NCBI GenBank assembly: GCA_017543165.1
Contig: JAFYGL010000532.1
Coordinates: 1 to 6,332 of the forward strand
DNA from: Victivallales bacterium
GTDB taxonomy: Bacteria > Verrucomicrobiota > Lentisphaeria > Oligosphaerales > Oligosphaeraceae
Length of the DNA stretch: 6,332 nt
Reading direction: 5' to 3'
The stretch's first letter is position 1; every line of letters starts with the position of its first letter. The position numbers and the translations under genes are program-made. Shown piece after piece: positions 6,301 to 6,332 of this stretch. Under the pieces are notes generated by a model that did not search any database, was not told where the DNA came from, and saw only the letters and a list, made by a program, of their open reading frames with translations.

Positions 6301-6330
6301 CCACGGATTCCCACAGATTATCACCGAAAT
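6301..6330 (+). repeat. Three 10-bp-phased degenerate units based on CCACRGATT
   Basis: Three consecutive 10-bp units (6301-6310, 6311-6320, 6321-6330) share the pattern yCACnGAtt. The first contains CCACGGATT, the second CCACAGATT, the third is degenerate. The array runs to the window edge and may continue. The same motif occurs singly at 3671-3680 and reversed at 2121-2140. Confidence 0.5.
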
Positions 6331-6332
6331 GA

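Overview
The window reads like part of a Gram-negative chromosome from the PVC group, most plausibly a Lentisphaerae/Verrucomicrobia-type bacterium. This assignment is an inference from gene content: a PA14+TPR exported protein, a DUF4159 protein and a MoxR ATPase in one cluster. Short degenerate intergenic repeats of a kind I associate with such genomes also fit. No marker gene fixes the lineage. All four supported genes are on the + strand and no stable RNA gene was seen.

Positions 1-218 hold no convincing gene. They contain a small GC hairpin followed by a T-rich run (18-40), a perfect 15-bp palindrome (162-176) and a 7-bp tandem duplication just before the first gene.

Positions 219-4703 form a compact, probably co-transcribed three-gene cluster with gaps of 57 and 30 nt. 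The first gene encodes an exported PA14-like protein with C-terminal TPRs. The second encodes an exported protein with two tandem DUF4159-like domains. The third encodes a cytoplasmic MoxR-family AAA+ ATPase. MoxR ATPases usually act as chaperones on vWA/DUF58 partners, and in PVC bacteria they commonly lie near DUF4159 and TPR proteins. The cluster is therefore probably the end of a larger MoxR/Bat-like envelope system whose DUF58/vWA members, if present, lie upstream of the window. Its biological role is not known from sequence.

Positions 4704-4860 hold the most structured non-coding DNA. A ~115-bp element is bounded by near-perfect 16-bp inverted repeats built from a 7-bp unit. Inside are two hairpins with nearly the same core, and the first is followed by TTTT, so it probably also ends the MoxR operon. 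The element looks like a REP/MITE-type repeat.

Positions 4861-6255 encode an L-fucose/L-arabinose isomerase-like protein (COG2407 type) that seems to be a separate transcription unit. It is followed by an AT-rich hairpin (6259-6294). The window ends in a 10-bp-phased degenerate repeat based on CCACRGATT. Related motifs also occur between genes 1 and 2 (reverse strand) and between genes 2 and 3, so it looks like a dispersed intergenic motif that overlaps ribosome-binding regions.
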